Shown in pieces: positions 11,100 through 23,400 of a stretch of 64,000 nt of DNA; within the stretch, counting starts at the first letter, position 1, and each line of letters starts with the position of its first letter. The DNA comes from Persicaria tinctoria (taxonomy: Eukaryota; Streptophyta; Magnoliopsida; Caryophyllales; Polygonaceae). A model generated the notes under the pieces. That model saw only the letters and a list, made by a program, of their open reading frames with translations. It made no database searches and was not told the DNA's origin. The stretch spans positions 18,483,967 through 18,547,966 of the forward strand of contig JBANSL010000004.1 in the NCBI GenBank assembly GCA_037127255.1, read 5' to 3'. A program made the translations under genes and the position numbers.

Positions 11100-11600
11100 G
11101 AAAACTTTTTTTTTTTTTGAGAAACAACATGCAATTTCCATTAATTGGAGTCCTCATCTACAATTTTTTCTAAACCAACAGGAAAACAAGAACTAAATTC
11201 AGTGAAACGTTCAGTTGCAGGTCGAAGCCTAGCCAGCCAGTGAGCAACGCCATTCGCACGCAGGACCACCGGCATTCCTCAAATTCAAGCGCCGCCGCTC
11301 GTATTCCTTGTAGCACAAGCTCCCTTCTGCAGCCCAGCCCCCACAGCACCCCTTCAGCCTCGTCGAGCTCGACATCCTCCGTTGGGTGGACCCTCTTAGC
11401 TCCCACAAAGCAAGTGACCCCCTCTTCGTCCCTGCCAACCATCCCTATTCCACACCCACCTTGTTTATCCACCGTCGCTCGCGTCGCAATCAACATTGCT
11501 TTGTTGATCTTTGCTGCCTGTTTAATAATTGATTTTTCTATTTGCAATGAAAATGATGCTTTGCTGCCTAGAGCAATTGACTATGATTTCTGAAATCTTT
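11100..11600 (-). pseudogene. LINE 3' end with RNase H domain and poly(A) tail
   Basis: The minus strand encodes the terminal RNase H-like domain found at the end of many plant LINE ORF2 proteins: GGCGIGMVGRDEEG, GAKRVHPTEDVELDEAEGV, then after a frameshift VAHWLARLRP. A TAA stop lies near 11141. The reading direction ends in a 12-13 base poly(A) tail (T-run at 11106-11118). The upstream reverse transcriptase is absent, as expected for 5'-truncated LINE insertion. A possible imperfect duplication ATGAAAA flanks it (11098 and 11548). Confidence 0.7.
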
Positions 11601-12325
11601 TTTGGGGGACTGACTCAATTCTTCTGGTTTCCATTCTTGATAGATTTTTGAAGGTCCATCATGTCAACAAACCATATATGATGACTGATGAGAGAGCTTT
11701 GAATTTGATGAACTCATCTCATCATGTGCATCTACTCTTATAGGAGAATATCTTGAGATACTAGTTTGGATTCAGTGATGAATTCTTATTCTACGATAAT
11801 CCAACCTCTGTTGCTTTAATTTGAGTGGGGTTTTGTAATGTGTGATTATTAAGTCCAAAGTTCAAACTAGATATTTTGTTTTAACTTGAGAAATAGTACA
11901 CCTGTTGTATCCAAGAGAGAGTTGCCTTGACAACATTTTGGGTTAAAACTTTATATATACTGTATTATATAATGAGCTATAATTAAATAGCTTTTTAATA
12001 AAAATATTGATTTTATTTTGTTAGTCGTTCATCATAGTTATCAAAAAAATAATATGAATACCCGTAAGAACTAGTGATTTTAAAAGGGTGAAACCAATTG
12101 GATGGTACCCAAACACTTATTCAACCGGACAAGTATATGTGAAGAGGAAAGGGATTCAAGGCTGCTTTGACATGGAGCTGTTTGTCAAGGGTTGTTTCCA
12201 CTTTGAGTTAAATTGAGCGTGGATTGGGTTGAAAGTTTTTCTTTAAATATAGGTCTTATTTGTAAATATTTTCTAAAGTGTGATATGATTTTAATGCAGT
12301 TTACAAATATTTATCTTGTACAGTA
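11601..12325. other. intergenic, no gene seen
   Basis: AT-rich, with stops in all frames and nothing recognisable. Confidence 0.5.
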
Positions 12326-12327
12326 GT

Positions 12328-12487
12328 AGTACTCCCTCCGTCCAATAATACATCGGAACCCGATGTAAATTTTAGTATATTTTTAAATATGAACTGTAAC
12401 TTGATTACTACTAGTCTACTCGGGAAACAGTACTAATCTAGTACCCAGTATTTATCTAATTAGTTTCATTTAAAAAAATTTGGAGTA
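12328..12487. mobile_element. Stowaway-like (Tc1/mariner) MITE, degenerate
   Basis: The left end reads TACTCCCTCCGTCC, the classic plant Stowaway terminus. About 155 bp further lies a short inverted counterpart, GGAGTA. The body is AT-rich and non-coding. The right terminal repeat is mostly lost, so boundaries are approximate. Confidence 0.5.
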
Positions 12488-12595
12488 CATAAAGCATTCC
12501 CCGAAAAGTGGCAAACAAAAATCGAAACCAACTGCAATGAAATGAATACCATAACCAGCAACTTGTACAACTGCGAGATATTCAGACATTCTAAG

Positions 12596-13164
12596 GGTCT
12601 GTTTGGATTCCATGTGTTTATTATTATAAACACTTGCTTTTTATTATAATTTACTTAAATTTATAAATGCTGTTTGGATGAAAAAAGTGGAAAAGATTTA
12701 TCAAAAAGTGTTTATCCTCATTTCTTTCATTAAGAAGTTAAAGGGTCAAAACTTCAATTAAGGGGGACTACTAAGGGAGAGAGGCGCTACAGCCTACCGG
12801 TAGCAGTGCAAACGCTTGGGGGGAGAGAGACGCTGCCAGGTCACCGACTCCATTCGTCGCCGGCTGGGCTACGAGGAGGCTCATCGGTGCCAAAAGCCTT
12901 CTTCTCCTTCGACTGTCGATGCTTGCAGCGTTCTCCGTTTAGGGTTGCCGTGAATGCTCTTCCTTAAGGTATGAAACTCCATCTTTACTTTCCTTCCCAC
13001 CCATAACCTTCATTATCTAAGATTTGCATCCAATTTGTGTGGTTGAATCATCTGATTGGGACATTGGGTGATTTATTTTGGAGTGGAGATTTGATGGGTT
13101 TGTGTTTTTAGGGTTTCAATTTTCAATTTTAGTTCTAATAACGATATTATGTTGGTGTAAAATG
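12596..13164. other. PIF/Harbinger-like end and GC-rich island
   Basis: At 12596 the sequence GGGTCTGTTTGGATTCC, with a similar subterminal GCTGTTTGGAT about 65 bp on, repeats in direct orientation the left end of the PIF/Harbinger element at 13166. It may be a separate, older relative or a truncated copy. A GC-rich patch at 12780-12970 ends in AAG/GTATGA, a possible splice donor, and resembles a 5' leader exon. No protein is recognisable. Confidence 0.4.
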
Positions 13165-13451
13165 TTGGGGTCTGTTTGGATTCCCGATGTATTATGTTTA
13201 TAAGCAAAATACATGTATTATTTGTAAAAGTTAATTATAATGATAATCAATAGTTTCTTGGTAAAACACAATTCGTGTTTGGATAAGAAAAAAAACATAA
13301 TTACTTATATGCCTTCATTCATTCCAGATCAATATACAAAAAACATAATTGCTTCAATTTCTTTAATAATTTTTGAAATTTCTTCAATTGCTTCTTCATT
13401 GCTTTCAGTTTTTAGCAGAAATATTGAACGTTAGAGCACTAACGTTAGAGT

Positions 13452-14989
13452 TCACCTATTGAAACGTTCATCCCATAGCCTTTGTGCGATGTAGTCTCGA
13501 GTCATCCTCATCCCCCGTCCACTCGTTAGAGGTGTCTGTTCTTCTGCTGGGATAGGCTCGGTCTCAGTCAAGCTATCAACAAACTCATTCCCCACTCTTG
13601 GATACCTAGATTCGTAACGGACATACACATCGGGCAATGAGTGACGACGGATATAATTGTGCAGGGCAAAGCATGCAATGGTGATGTCAGTTTGATCGAC
13701 CAATGAATATGCAGGCATCCTTGTTAGAATCTGCCAACGTTGCTTCAGAACCCCAAATGCTCGTTCTATGCAACTCCGTAGCGATGAGTGCACCCGATTG
13801 AAAGCTTCTTTCGCAGACTTCGGCCGTCTTGAAGCGAACTCGTCAAGATGGTAGAGCAACTTAGGAAACGGGGTCAAAAAACCTTCGCGGTCCGGATAGC
13901 CTTTATCAACTAAGTAGTACTTACCTGCATTTAGTCAAGTACGTTTAGTACACTAGTTTTTGGAGACTCTTTCTCTTATGTAAAAGCATTCATTACCTAG
14001 AGGAGCTCGTGGAAACTTCAGTCCCGGTGTCGACAATGCATGGTTCAGAACACGGGCATCATGCGCAGAGCCTTCCCATCCAGCACAAACATATGTGAAG
14101 CACATGTCGAAATCACACACAGCCATGACATTGAACGAGGCTGGCCCTTTGCGGTTACGATATCGTCGTTGGAGTACATCCGGAACACATGCACTGATGT
14201 GCGTTCCATCAATGGCTCCAACACAATCCTTAAGTGACAAGTGCAAGATTCGGTTCAGGAATCCAACTAAGTTTAGAGGAAGTAAAATCTACCAAAAAAA
14301 CTTAAATAAGAAAAAGCTTTCGATCATGTAAATTAATATGCATACTAATTCAATCATGCTTAACAAGATAAGAAAACATTTTTGAATTAGAACCCTACAA
14401 TCGAGGAAGAAGTAGAATTCATGTGCTCATATATAATTAGTGTAAGAAAGACATTTACCTTGAAGTAAGGATAGTACATAGAGCTCTTCAAAATGTTTTC
14501 AGGAACATCCTTGAATGTGGGATCCTTTGGATTTAGGACATCAGTTGCAAGCCCCTTAAAGCCTTTTCTCCTCCCAACTATTGCTTCCAAAACTTCATGG
14601 AAAATACGACTTATAGTCTCACCAGAGTGCTGGAATCGTTCTTTACCTTCCCTATTAGATGCACCCCTTGCTATGATAAACAAAAAAGTCCCAACCTTCT
14701 CCATTACGGACACATGTGATGGCCGCAATCCATAGTTCTCCTGTAAGTCATGACAAAGTGCAAGAAACAAATTCCTATCCAATCTGAATGCATCTATGCA
14801 GCGCTGCGGATCAGAGTTGGGATGAAGCAGGTCTTGTATCCATAGTTCCCCAGGCAAAAGCTTCGACAATGAGTATTCTTTGTAAAAGTTTGCATAGTAA
14901 TAGATGCCACAGATACCTCGAAGTGTAATCAATTGTCTCTTCCGTAGCAAGAAGAGGAGGAGCATCTTGTTGCATGTATTCTCATCCAT
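13452..14989 (-). CDS. PIF/Harbinger transposase (DDE_Tnp_4 type), spliced
   Basis: Catalyses cut-and-paste transposition in the nucleus. Three exons are predicted on the minus strand: 14989-14459, 14228-13997 and 13924-13452. All introns are GT-AG and all joins are in frame, giving 411 residues, close to the usual size for plant PIF transposases. The ATG at 14989 is the first in frame. Exon 1 carries the N-terminal helical region (SREGKERFQHSGETISRIFH). Exon 2 begins DCVGAIDGTHI with the first catalytic Asp, then GWEGSAHDARVL with the second. Exon 3 has GYPDREGFLTPF and SCIERAFGVLKQRW with the catalytic Glu. All three acidic residues are present and no stop interrupts the spliced frame, so it may be active. 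It normally works with the ORF1 product encoded next to it. Confidence 0.85.
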
Positions 14990-15392
14990 CCTGAACAAAC
15001 CTACAAGTGTAAGGAAAAGTAATTGATGTTAGTAGCTACAAAATGAATAACGGAAACTATATAAGCACATCAGAAATGGCTAGCTACCTATAATGAATAA
15101 TATATACAAAATTACCTACACAAATGACCAATATCAACTATATACAGACAACAGAAAGACATTAAAAATGTAGAGCAAATACTAAACCAAAACTAAACAT
15201 TACAAAATGCTACGAGTTCACCATTTACATAAGCAGATACGAGTTGGTGTCCTACCCTACTCCGAACACATTACAAAATGTGGAGCGAATACTAAACTAA
15301 AGTTAGTGAAACTTGATGGAAATACATAGACAGAAACACATTTATATCCGTCAAAAGGGCATTAAGCTACCTAGGATGCATTATAAAGCATT

Positions 15393-16690
15393 CTACTTGT
15401 CTTTCTTCATTTGATATTTTAGCCAAGCCATCCTATCACTGTTCGAACAGAGGAACATGAATCCTTGGCGATTAGTTTCATCCAAAATCTTATCAGCAGC
15501 AAAGCAAAATTCATCTGAGCCACGTGCAAGTAACCCCTCATCAGTCATCTTGTACAAAACATTGTAAGCATCTTGTATTGATGGAACTCGATTAGCGACA
15601 TGAGGTGGATGAGAAATAGGGGCAGAGGGTGGTGCCGTAAAGTGTCCAGCTGCGCAAATTTTTTCAATGACCATATTCGTGCGCTTTCCCTCTTCTCGGA
15701 GCTCTGACACAACATCTTGGAACATTGTTGCAGCCCGTGACAACTTGGCTCTCTTGCTCCCATCAGAACTAGACCCTAACGGTGATGAATGTGATCCGGC
15801 TGAAGGGATGGGCGATGGACGCTTAGGTGCAGACGGCCCAGGTGTGCGAGCGGGAGATGTTAGTGAAGGCGAGTTCTTGTCTTCCCCATGACTTGCGTAC
15901 AAGCCCCTAAAGAACCCAGGATCAAGGCGAGCAAGATCATCCGCCAACTGGTCACACTCTGCCATTGGGGTGTCTTGGGCAGGCAAGGGACTCTCTGAAT
16001 GAGATGGCTCATTTTCCTGAATCGTAGAGGTAGTAACAAGTGGGATATCCATTCCCGGAACCACACAATGCTCTCCAGTCGCATACGAGTCACCAAAAAC
16101 TCGCTCCCATAAGTCTTCTATTTCTGGATCAACCCCATGGTCGCGAAACCGCTTGTACTCGGGATTTTGCTACATATGTGGAGCCAAATTTCATGAAAAA
16201 AATAGATTATGCAATCAAAAGTTCATGGAATAAGACCATGCCATCATCAATATATGTAAGCACAATATGAAATAAATTAGTATACCTGTATTTTCATATC
16301 CCACCATTCATCATCGTTAATGAGCCTTCCGGTCACTTGGTCCCAACCAGCACCCGTAGATTCTTTCAAGCGACTCCAATACTGGTAGTGTTTTTTCTGG
16401 GTCTCCAAACGGTTGCGCAAAATTTGAACAGTTACATGTGTACCAGTGAGTTCCTTAAATTGAGTAATGATTTCTGGCCACTTAAATTGTTGCTTTCGAC
16501 TATGAGAAGCTAGGTAATCAGCACAAATTTGGAGTAAAATCATGGTAGTCTTCTTATCCCAAGAATAACTCGATGCACGTCCACCTTTCTTGGTCGGTGA
16601 CAGAGTCTTAGTCTTTGGAATTGTTTGCCTCTTACTCGGGGATGTCAACTTCTTACTCGGGGATGCCAACTTCTTCGATGGAGATGCCAT
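15393..16690 (-). CDS. PIF/Harbinger ORF1, Myb/SANT-like DNA-binding protein
   Basis: Partner protein of the Harbinger transposase; the family binds element ends and helps nuclear import. Two exons, 16690-16286 and 16169-15393, join across a GT-AG intron in frame to give 393 residues. The start codon at 16690 precedes a basic N-terminus of repeated SPSKK/SPSKR-like units (about residues 2-30). The Myb/SANT-like region follows (about 40-130: SYSWDKKTTMILLQI, FKWPEIITQFKELTG, then WDQVTGRLINDDEWWD). After the intron come the family's NPEYKRFRDHGVDPEIEDLW motif and VFGDSYATGE. The second half has a Ser/Pro-rich linker and a basic KRAKLS patch, and ends FMFLCSNSDRMAWLKYQ. No stops or frameshifts. 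Confidence 0.8.
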
Positions 16691-17017
16691 ACGGACTAGG
16701 GAGAAATTACCTCTGATCGAATTTTCTAATTCTTGCAAACAAATTGAATCTAAGAGATCAATTAGGTGGCCTAAAAGGCAACAACCCATACCTGGCATAA
16801 AGCCAAACATGGAACTCTACAGAACATATGTTATAAACACCACTATATGTAAATCATGTAAAACAAACTAAGCAATCCAAGTGTAGAGACCCACTCATAC
16901 CAATAGGAATGCATCACAACACCCAAACTAAATATAATAAGAGGGAAACAACAGTAGTAGTCCCTTTCAGCCCGCACATTCATCAAATCAATTGGAACTA
17001 AAAATTGATGAAAGTGC

Positions 17018-17085
17018 AATCGGAAGCAAACATATATACCAATCGGAAGCAAACATATATACCAATCGGAAGCAAACATATATAA
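17018..17085. repeat. 22-bp tandem repeat, three copies
   Basis: The unit CAATCGGAAGCAAACATATA plus two bases occurs three times head to tail, essentially unchanged. It lies just outside the LINE insertion point, upstream of the PIF ORF1. Confidence 0.85.
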
Positions 17086-17832
17086 TGTCATTTCAACAAT
17101 CACAAATACTACTAAGTCATACCTATCGAGAAAACCCTTCCGGCCTAAAAAGAACGCGCCCCCACGCGCTTTGCGTTTTCCCAGTTGCCCCTCCCGTGTT
17201 GCCATCTTTGTGCTGTCCCTTCAAGTTTGTCCCAAATTTTTTCGATGAAGAACTCTCGATTGTACATGGTTATGGCAGAAATTATTGCCAAAATCCTCTT
17301 CCTCATACTAAATTTTGATGATTGGCCTATAAACCCCCAATTTTCTAACAGCCTAAGCCTCGATTGACACTATGCTGGCAATTTTTCCTTGGTTGATGAA
17401 GCAAAACCTAAATCTGAGATGGCGTTCGAGGATAAGCGATGGCTTAATCCTTTCCCCTTTGTTCATCGGAGGGGCGATATGGGCGTTCTGAAGGGGTGGA
17501 TTTCTCGACTCTGGTCTTGTCGTCCCCCCCCCCCCCTCGTGGCCAAATCCAATCTGTACGGAGCCCAGAAAGTTGATGGTGTGGGCGATCCCAATTGATC
17601 CTCTTCCTCGCTCTTCTGTTTCCGAAGGGGTGTCTGCGAGATCTCGATTTGTGGGGGCACGCTTCTTCTCTTCGGAAGGGTTTGTAATCTCTCTATTCTC
17701 TCCTCCCCTCTTTCTTCACAAACTTTTCCTTATAGAAATCCTGGGATTTGGTGCTAGGAAACTCACACCTCTTCTCATTCTACTCTCAATCTCCTCTACT
17801 ATAATCTGATTCTCTCTTCTTGTGTCTTGTTG

Positions 17833-20481
17833 ATGGCAACTGCGGGAGTGGTTAAGGGAAAGAAACCTATGGTGGCGGAAGATCCCGCCCCTGAAAAGAC
17901 TAACACCCGAAAGGGGAAGCCGGAGGGCTTAAAACTCAAGAAAGACGCCAGGGTGTCCATTGATGCCCGGGAGGAGAGCCGAAAGGCAAAAATGGAGAAG
18001 AAATTTAAGAGGCTAACAATCCAGTGGGAGAAGCTCATCGCCTTGCAAGAGATAGTCCAGGTGAGTATCTCGGCGCCCAATCACTCCTCCTTTTTTACAA
18101 CAACCATTGGCGAGCCCATGGAAGCCAAGGAAGTGCGAAAGAGAATAAGGTATGTGTGGAAATTATTGACTGGTGGATTTCATCTCATCCCGGTTGCTAG
18201 CAACTGGTTTGAGTTGCATTGTGATGTGGCTGAGGTCAGAGCCATGAAAATAATGAAAACCTCAATTATGTGTCTTATCTTCCGATTGAGCATGGTTTTT
18301 AAAGGAAGTTTTATTATGATCATATATTTTGATGGGATCTCCAAGCTTAAGCTATGTTTAATACTCTTATGGTTAAGCTGCTATGGGGAAAAAACTTGGT
18401 TAGGATCTAATGGTAGAAGCTGTAATGGCATTTATTTAGCTTGCTCTGATGGGGTCATTTTATCCCGATGTAATTGCCTTTGGACTATTAGAAATGTATG
18501 GAACCATGTTATGCATCTACTACTTCCGCTTAAGTTGATTCTTATTGTTGATTGGAGAATAATATGCTTTCAAATTAATTTTAGTCGTAACCATATAATG
18601 ATTTGGTTTCTATTTTCATATTGCATTGTCATTATGGACCCTCTTGGTTGGCAGTACATGGGGAAGAGTAGCAGCTATGACCTTGCTTTCTTTTCTCCAG
18701 GTGTTGAGGCTTGGATTGCTAATAAGAAGGGTCTAAAAGCGGATGGGCATATGTAGCGGGTCACCTACTGCTGGCAGCTCAAGAGCTGGTACATATGTCA
18801 ATATGATAAATGGGAACAAGACGTAGAATGTAGAAGAGTAGACTCTTTAAGCACAATCAAATGGGCTACTGACCACTGTAAGTTATTCTTGTTGGTCTTG
18901 AATATTTCTAGTATGCAACCCATGGATCATATCCTTCTTTCTATGGGTTCAAAGTCAATTATGAATGCTCCCACTCGTAAATCAAATGGTCTGCTACATT
19001 TGCTAATGACAAATAAGGGTATAAGGGCTGTATTTTTCATCAAATACAGAAAGCTTGATGATTCGGGTTTCATATCGGGGATCAGATTTTTTCTTAACAA
19101 TGCCTGGTTAATCAGTGATGTTTATGTCTTTGAACAGCCTTGGTATAATTTGGTGATTGATTGTTATGTGATAGGTTTACCAAGTAAGAGGAATGTTAGG
19201 GTTTTTTCTGGTAAGTTCAAACAAACTCGAAAGACATGTAGTTGCAATTATTATGAACGGCGTATAATGGATCATATGTTTCAATTAAAAACTATTGGTA
19301 GATTGCGCAAACTCGGCCCCTTGAACGGGCAGTCCAAACTATCTAAGACAGATTGTAGATTTCGAGTGAATAAGAATCGCCAGAGTAAAGCTATCCTAAG
19401 TCAACATCGAGGTAGCTGTTTTGGGTGTAACTGTAGAGGAAGTAAATATGTGAACCAAGATAACCCTCTTGGCTTTAGAAATCGAATTTATGCTGGTGTT
19501 AGCTGTTTGATTATTTATCAATTGACAGTTGCTATCCAATCTAGAAATTGGTTAGTTGACGGTAGGTATGTCTATGGTTTCATTTGGTGTAAAACTGTAA
19601 TGGATTACTGTTTGACACATATATTAGCTTGGAGGTATGTTTCTCCCTCCCTGATTGACAAGGTGGAAAGACCCATGGGGGTAGAAGATCCTACCCCTAA
19701 TCTGTCAAAAAACCATGAAAAGCCAACTATGCCGAGAGGCATTTGGATTACTGAGGAGCATTATGGCTCCTTGGATGGTGATAACTCTGAGATGAGAAAG
19801 ACAGCCGGAAAAATGACCACGAAAATTAGAATTCCTTACCTCTGTGACTACCTAATGATTTACTCGGCAACTGCAAGTATTAAATTAATGGTGACACAAA
19901 AATTAGGCAGCTGCAGTTGTAGAGTAATTTCTAAGCCGATTACGAAGCAAATAAGGCCTTTGTCTTGTGCAAATTTCTTGTGTGTTGTGTTGTTGTCTAG
20001 ACTTCTCTTAAATCTGGTGTTGGTTTGTGAGAAATTAGTCGATCATCTGCTCTGGTGTATGTCTAGGTCTAAGCTTAAATTATGTAGTATTTTGGGAAAC
20101 TTCTTGCTAGAATTCGGATCAAATGTCAGTTTGTATTGCATGTTATGGACTGTGCTAATAAACTATCTCATGTTTTATGAATGCAAGGAGAAGTTGTATT
20201 ATGAATACTTCCCAATTGTTTACTGTGATAAACGAATCAATGACATAAAATGGGTTCAATTTGTCTTTCTTAGCATAAAGATGTCAAGAAATTATGTTTG
20301 CAAATTAAAGTTTGTAAAGAGAGCTAATGTTTGTGCAGAAGATATAGAACTCCATACTAAGTACTGGTCAGCTAATGCTAGGGTGATTAAGCACTTAGGA
20401 GTTATCAAAACGGAGAACATGTTTTTGCTATCAGAATCTCCACACCCTCGGGCTCTGATAGATCGGGTAGTTATAAAATGA
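17833..20481 (+). CDS. LINE ORF1, very long and atypical, one in-frame stop
   Basis: A single frame of 883 codons from the ATG at 17833 to the TGA at 20479-20481, interrupted only by a TAG at 18754-18756. The first 75 residues are Lys/Glu-rich and likely coiled-coil (MATAGVVKGKKPMVAEDPAP...). Around residues 85-140, KRIRYVWKLLTGGFHLIPV followed by SNWFELHCD recalls the start of DUF4283, the usual plant ORF1 nucleic-acid-binding domain. The remaining roughly 700 codons are rich in Cys, Tyr, Trp and Leu and show no CCHC knuckle. The phrase PM..EDP.P recurs near 19676. So long an open frame in AT-rich DNA is unlikely by chance, but the product of the second half is not recognised. Its stop overlaps the ORF2 start as ATGA. 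Confidence 0.55.
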
Positions 20482-23400
20482 AAGCCTGCTTTTGGAATAT
20501 TAGAGGTCTAGGAAGGGGAGATATATGGTCAGATCTCAAAGCAATGCGAATGAATGAGCATATAACTTTGATGGCAATCGCAGAAACCCGAACGAACAAA
20601 ATTCCCCTAGATAAAACGTGGAAATCAACAGGTTTTAATAAGGCCATTTGGTCTATAGGGGAAGATAGAACGGGCGGTATTGGATTATTATGGAACGAGA
20701 ACGCATTTACGAGCGAATCAATTGAAGTCGAGGTAATGTTACCTAGGGTAATACGAGTAAAATACGAATGCCTTGACAATAGTTTTACAGGGATAATTTT
20801 CTTTGTGTATGCTCCCTCTCATGAATCTGACAAAGACCCCTTCTGGGCAGAATTCACGAATATAATTACTAGTGAACCTTTGCCGTGTCTAGTTATTGGG
20901 GATATGAATGAAATTAGCAATAGCAGTGAAAAAGTTGGTGGAGTATCAAACAATGTAGCTAGATACTCTAGACTGAACGACTTTAAAAATCATTGTGCGT
21001 TAATTGAGATTCCGTCTTCGGGAAACCAGTTCACCTGGAGGAAAAAAAAGGAAGGGGGAGATATATTTGGGAGAAACTAGATCGAGTCCTCGTTCAGCAC
21101 GAGTTCCTCAGCTCTTTTCCCGACCTTGCTACCTTTAACGGTGCGTTTTCGGGATCAGATCATTGTCCCATCTCTATCTGCCTAGACTCTGGACAAAAAT
21201 TTATTCCGCCACCGTTTAAATTTGAAAATATGTGGTTGCATAGGATGGATTTCAGGAATATAGTTAAGCAAACATGGAGAGTAAGGTGCACTGGGTCAGC
21301 GATGTACATACTAACATATAAAACAAAACTTTTGAAAAACCGAGCCAAAACATGGAATAAGAACACATTTGGGAATGTTTTCCGTCAAATAAAAGTAGTA
21401 GAAGAAGAGCTGATCAATATCCAATCTAAAAATCCTCCGAGGACGGGCAAGGAGATGGTAGTGGAAAAACAACTGATTAATAAAAAACAACGGCTACTTA
21501 AATTTCAAAAGGAATACTGGGGACAACGGGCGAAATCTAAACATATTAAGCTAGCTGATTCAAATACGACTTACTTCCATAGAATAGCATCGGGGAGACG
21601 AAATAGAAAGATAATTCGAAGCATTGTAAGCACGTCAGGGACACAGATTGTGGGTGAAGAAAACATAAAGAAAGAAATTAAATGCGATTTTGAAAGGCGA
21701 TTTTTCAAAGAACAAATTAACATGACACTACTAAATGAGTATCTTGATTTAATACCACACACAATCACAGAGGAGGAAAATAGGAGCTTCAGTCAACAAC
21801 CGAAAAATGGTGAAATTAAGAGTGCGGTTTGGGCTTTAGGTAGAAACAAATCTCCTGGCCCAGATGGCATGACTGCAGAATTCTATAAATCTTACTGGGA
21901 CATAGTTGGGAGTGATGTCATTAAAGCTGTAAAAACATTTTTCCATTCTGGCAAACTACTCAGGCAAGTCAACCACACCTTTATAACTTCATTACCAAAG
22001 TGTGACAACCCATCTAAAACGACAGATTATAGACCCATTAGCCTATGCTCTACGATGTATAAAATAATTTCCAGATTTCTGACTGAGAGGCTAAAAAAAG
22101 TGATCGGAAGACTCATCCACCCGTTTCAAGGTGCCTTCGTGTCTGACAGAGCCATTCAAGACAACATTCTAATTGCGCATGAAGTGTTTCATTCTTTTAA
22201 AACACGGAAAGGGACCGAGGGCTGGTTAGCAATTAAACTTGATATGCAAAAAGCATATGATAGAGTGGATTGGACGTTTACAGAGGCAATCCTGAGGAAA
22301 TTCGGGTTTAGTAATCAAGTTATCAGTCTAATTATGGAATGCGTTACAACGGTGTCTTTCTCAGTACTTGTCAATAACGGACCCACGGAAGTGTTTAAAC
22401 CCTCTCGAGGCCTGCGACAAGGTGACCCCACGTCTCCTTTTCTCTTCATTCTTGGTGCAGAGATCCTTGCTAGGAAGCTTACTTCGGAATCCAACAACAA
22501 CCAATCTGGTATCGGCTTCCGATTTGGTCACTTAGGTCCGAGAATCCCGTTCCTTGCCTTTGCAGACAATATTATCATCTTCTCCAAAGGAAACATGACC
22601 ACATGCGATAAGATTAGCAAAATCATTGACGACTACTGTAAACTGTCTAGTCAAAAAGTGAACTATAACAAATCTGCTTTTCAGCCCACCCCTGGGATAC
22701 CTGCTTCGCGGATAGCTACTATTGAAGGGTGCTTGAGAATATCAAAACAAGTGAAACTAGATAAGTATCTTGGTTGTCCAATTGTCAATGGTAGAGTGAA
22801 TAAAGATACATTTGAAGGACTAATCGGAAAAGCGACTAGTCAGTTATCAAAATGGAAGGCCGACTCTTTGTCACAACATGGTAGATCAGTGTTAATAAAC
22901 TCAAACCTAGACGCCAAACCAATTTTCTCAATACAAAGCTTCATGCTCCCTGTGACAATACATTCAGCTTTAGATAAAGTTAATAGAACTTTCTTCTGGA
23001 ATAAGGATCTCCAATACAAACCACTGATTGGATGGGATAAAGTGTGTAGACCTAAAGCTAAAGGAGGAATGGGATTAAGAAAGACAAAAGAAATGAACGA
23101 GGCACTACAAATGAAACTTATTTGGAAAATCATTGCAGAACCAGATAATAGTTGGGTACGAATTATTAACTATAAATACTTAAAATCAGTGCCGATTCTA
23201 AACTTTGAAAAGAAAGGAAACGCCTCTTGGCAGTGGACACAGCTCAGAAAAATCATTGGACCATTTAAGGAAGGGTTAGCATGGTCGGTAGGTGATGGGA
23301 AAACGATTAAATTTTGGAAGGACAAATGGGCGCCTGTAAAGAATATAAACTCGGCCTGCCTTAATCTAGCAAGCATTAATAGGAACGAAACGGTTGACCA

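Larger units (their letters stand above)
13166..17098 (-). mobile_element. PIF/Harbinger DNA transposon, both genes open
   Basis: A terminal-repeat-like GGGGTCTGTTTGGATTCCC starts at 13166. Two minus-strand genes follow in the order normal for plant PIF elements when read from the right: a Myb/SANT-like ORF1 (16690-15393) and the DDE transposase (14989-13452). The 400 bp between them holds no other frame. The matching right terminal repeat was not found. Sequence right of 16690 runs into the LINE at 17099 and may resume after 24655, so the right end may have been displaced or lost. Confidence 0.8.

Noticed and set aside
11240..11593. Plus-strand 117-codon frame rich in Ser/Pro
   Set aside because: Antisense shadow of the LINE RNase H coding region on the minus strand, which has clear domain motifs.
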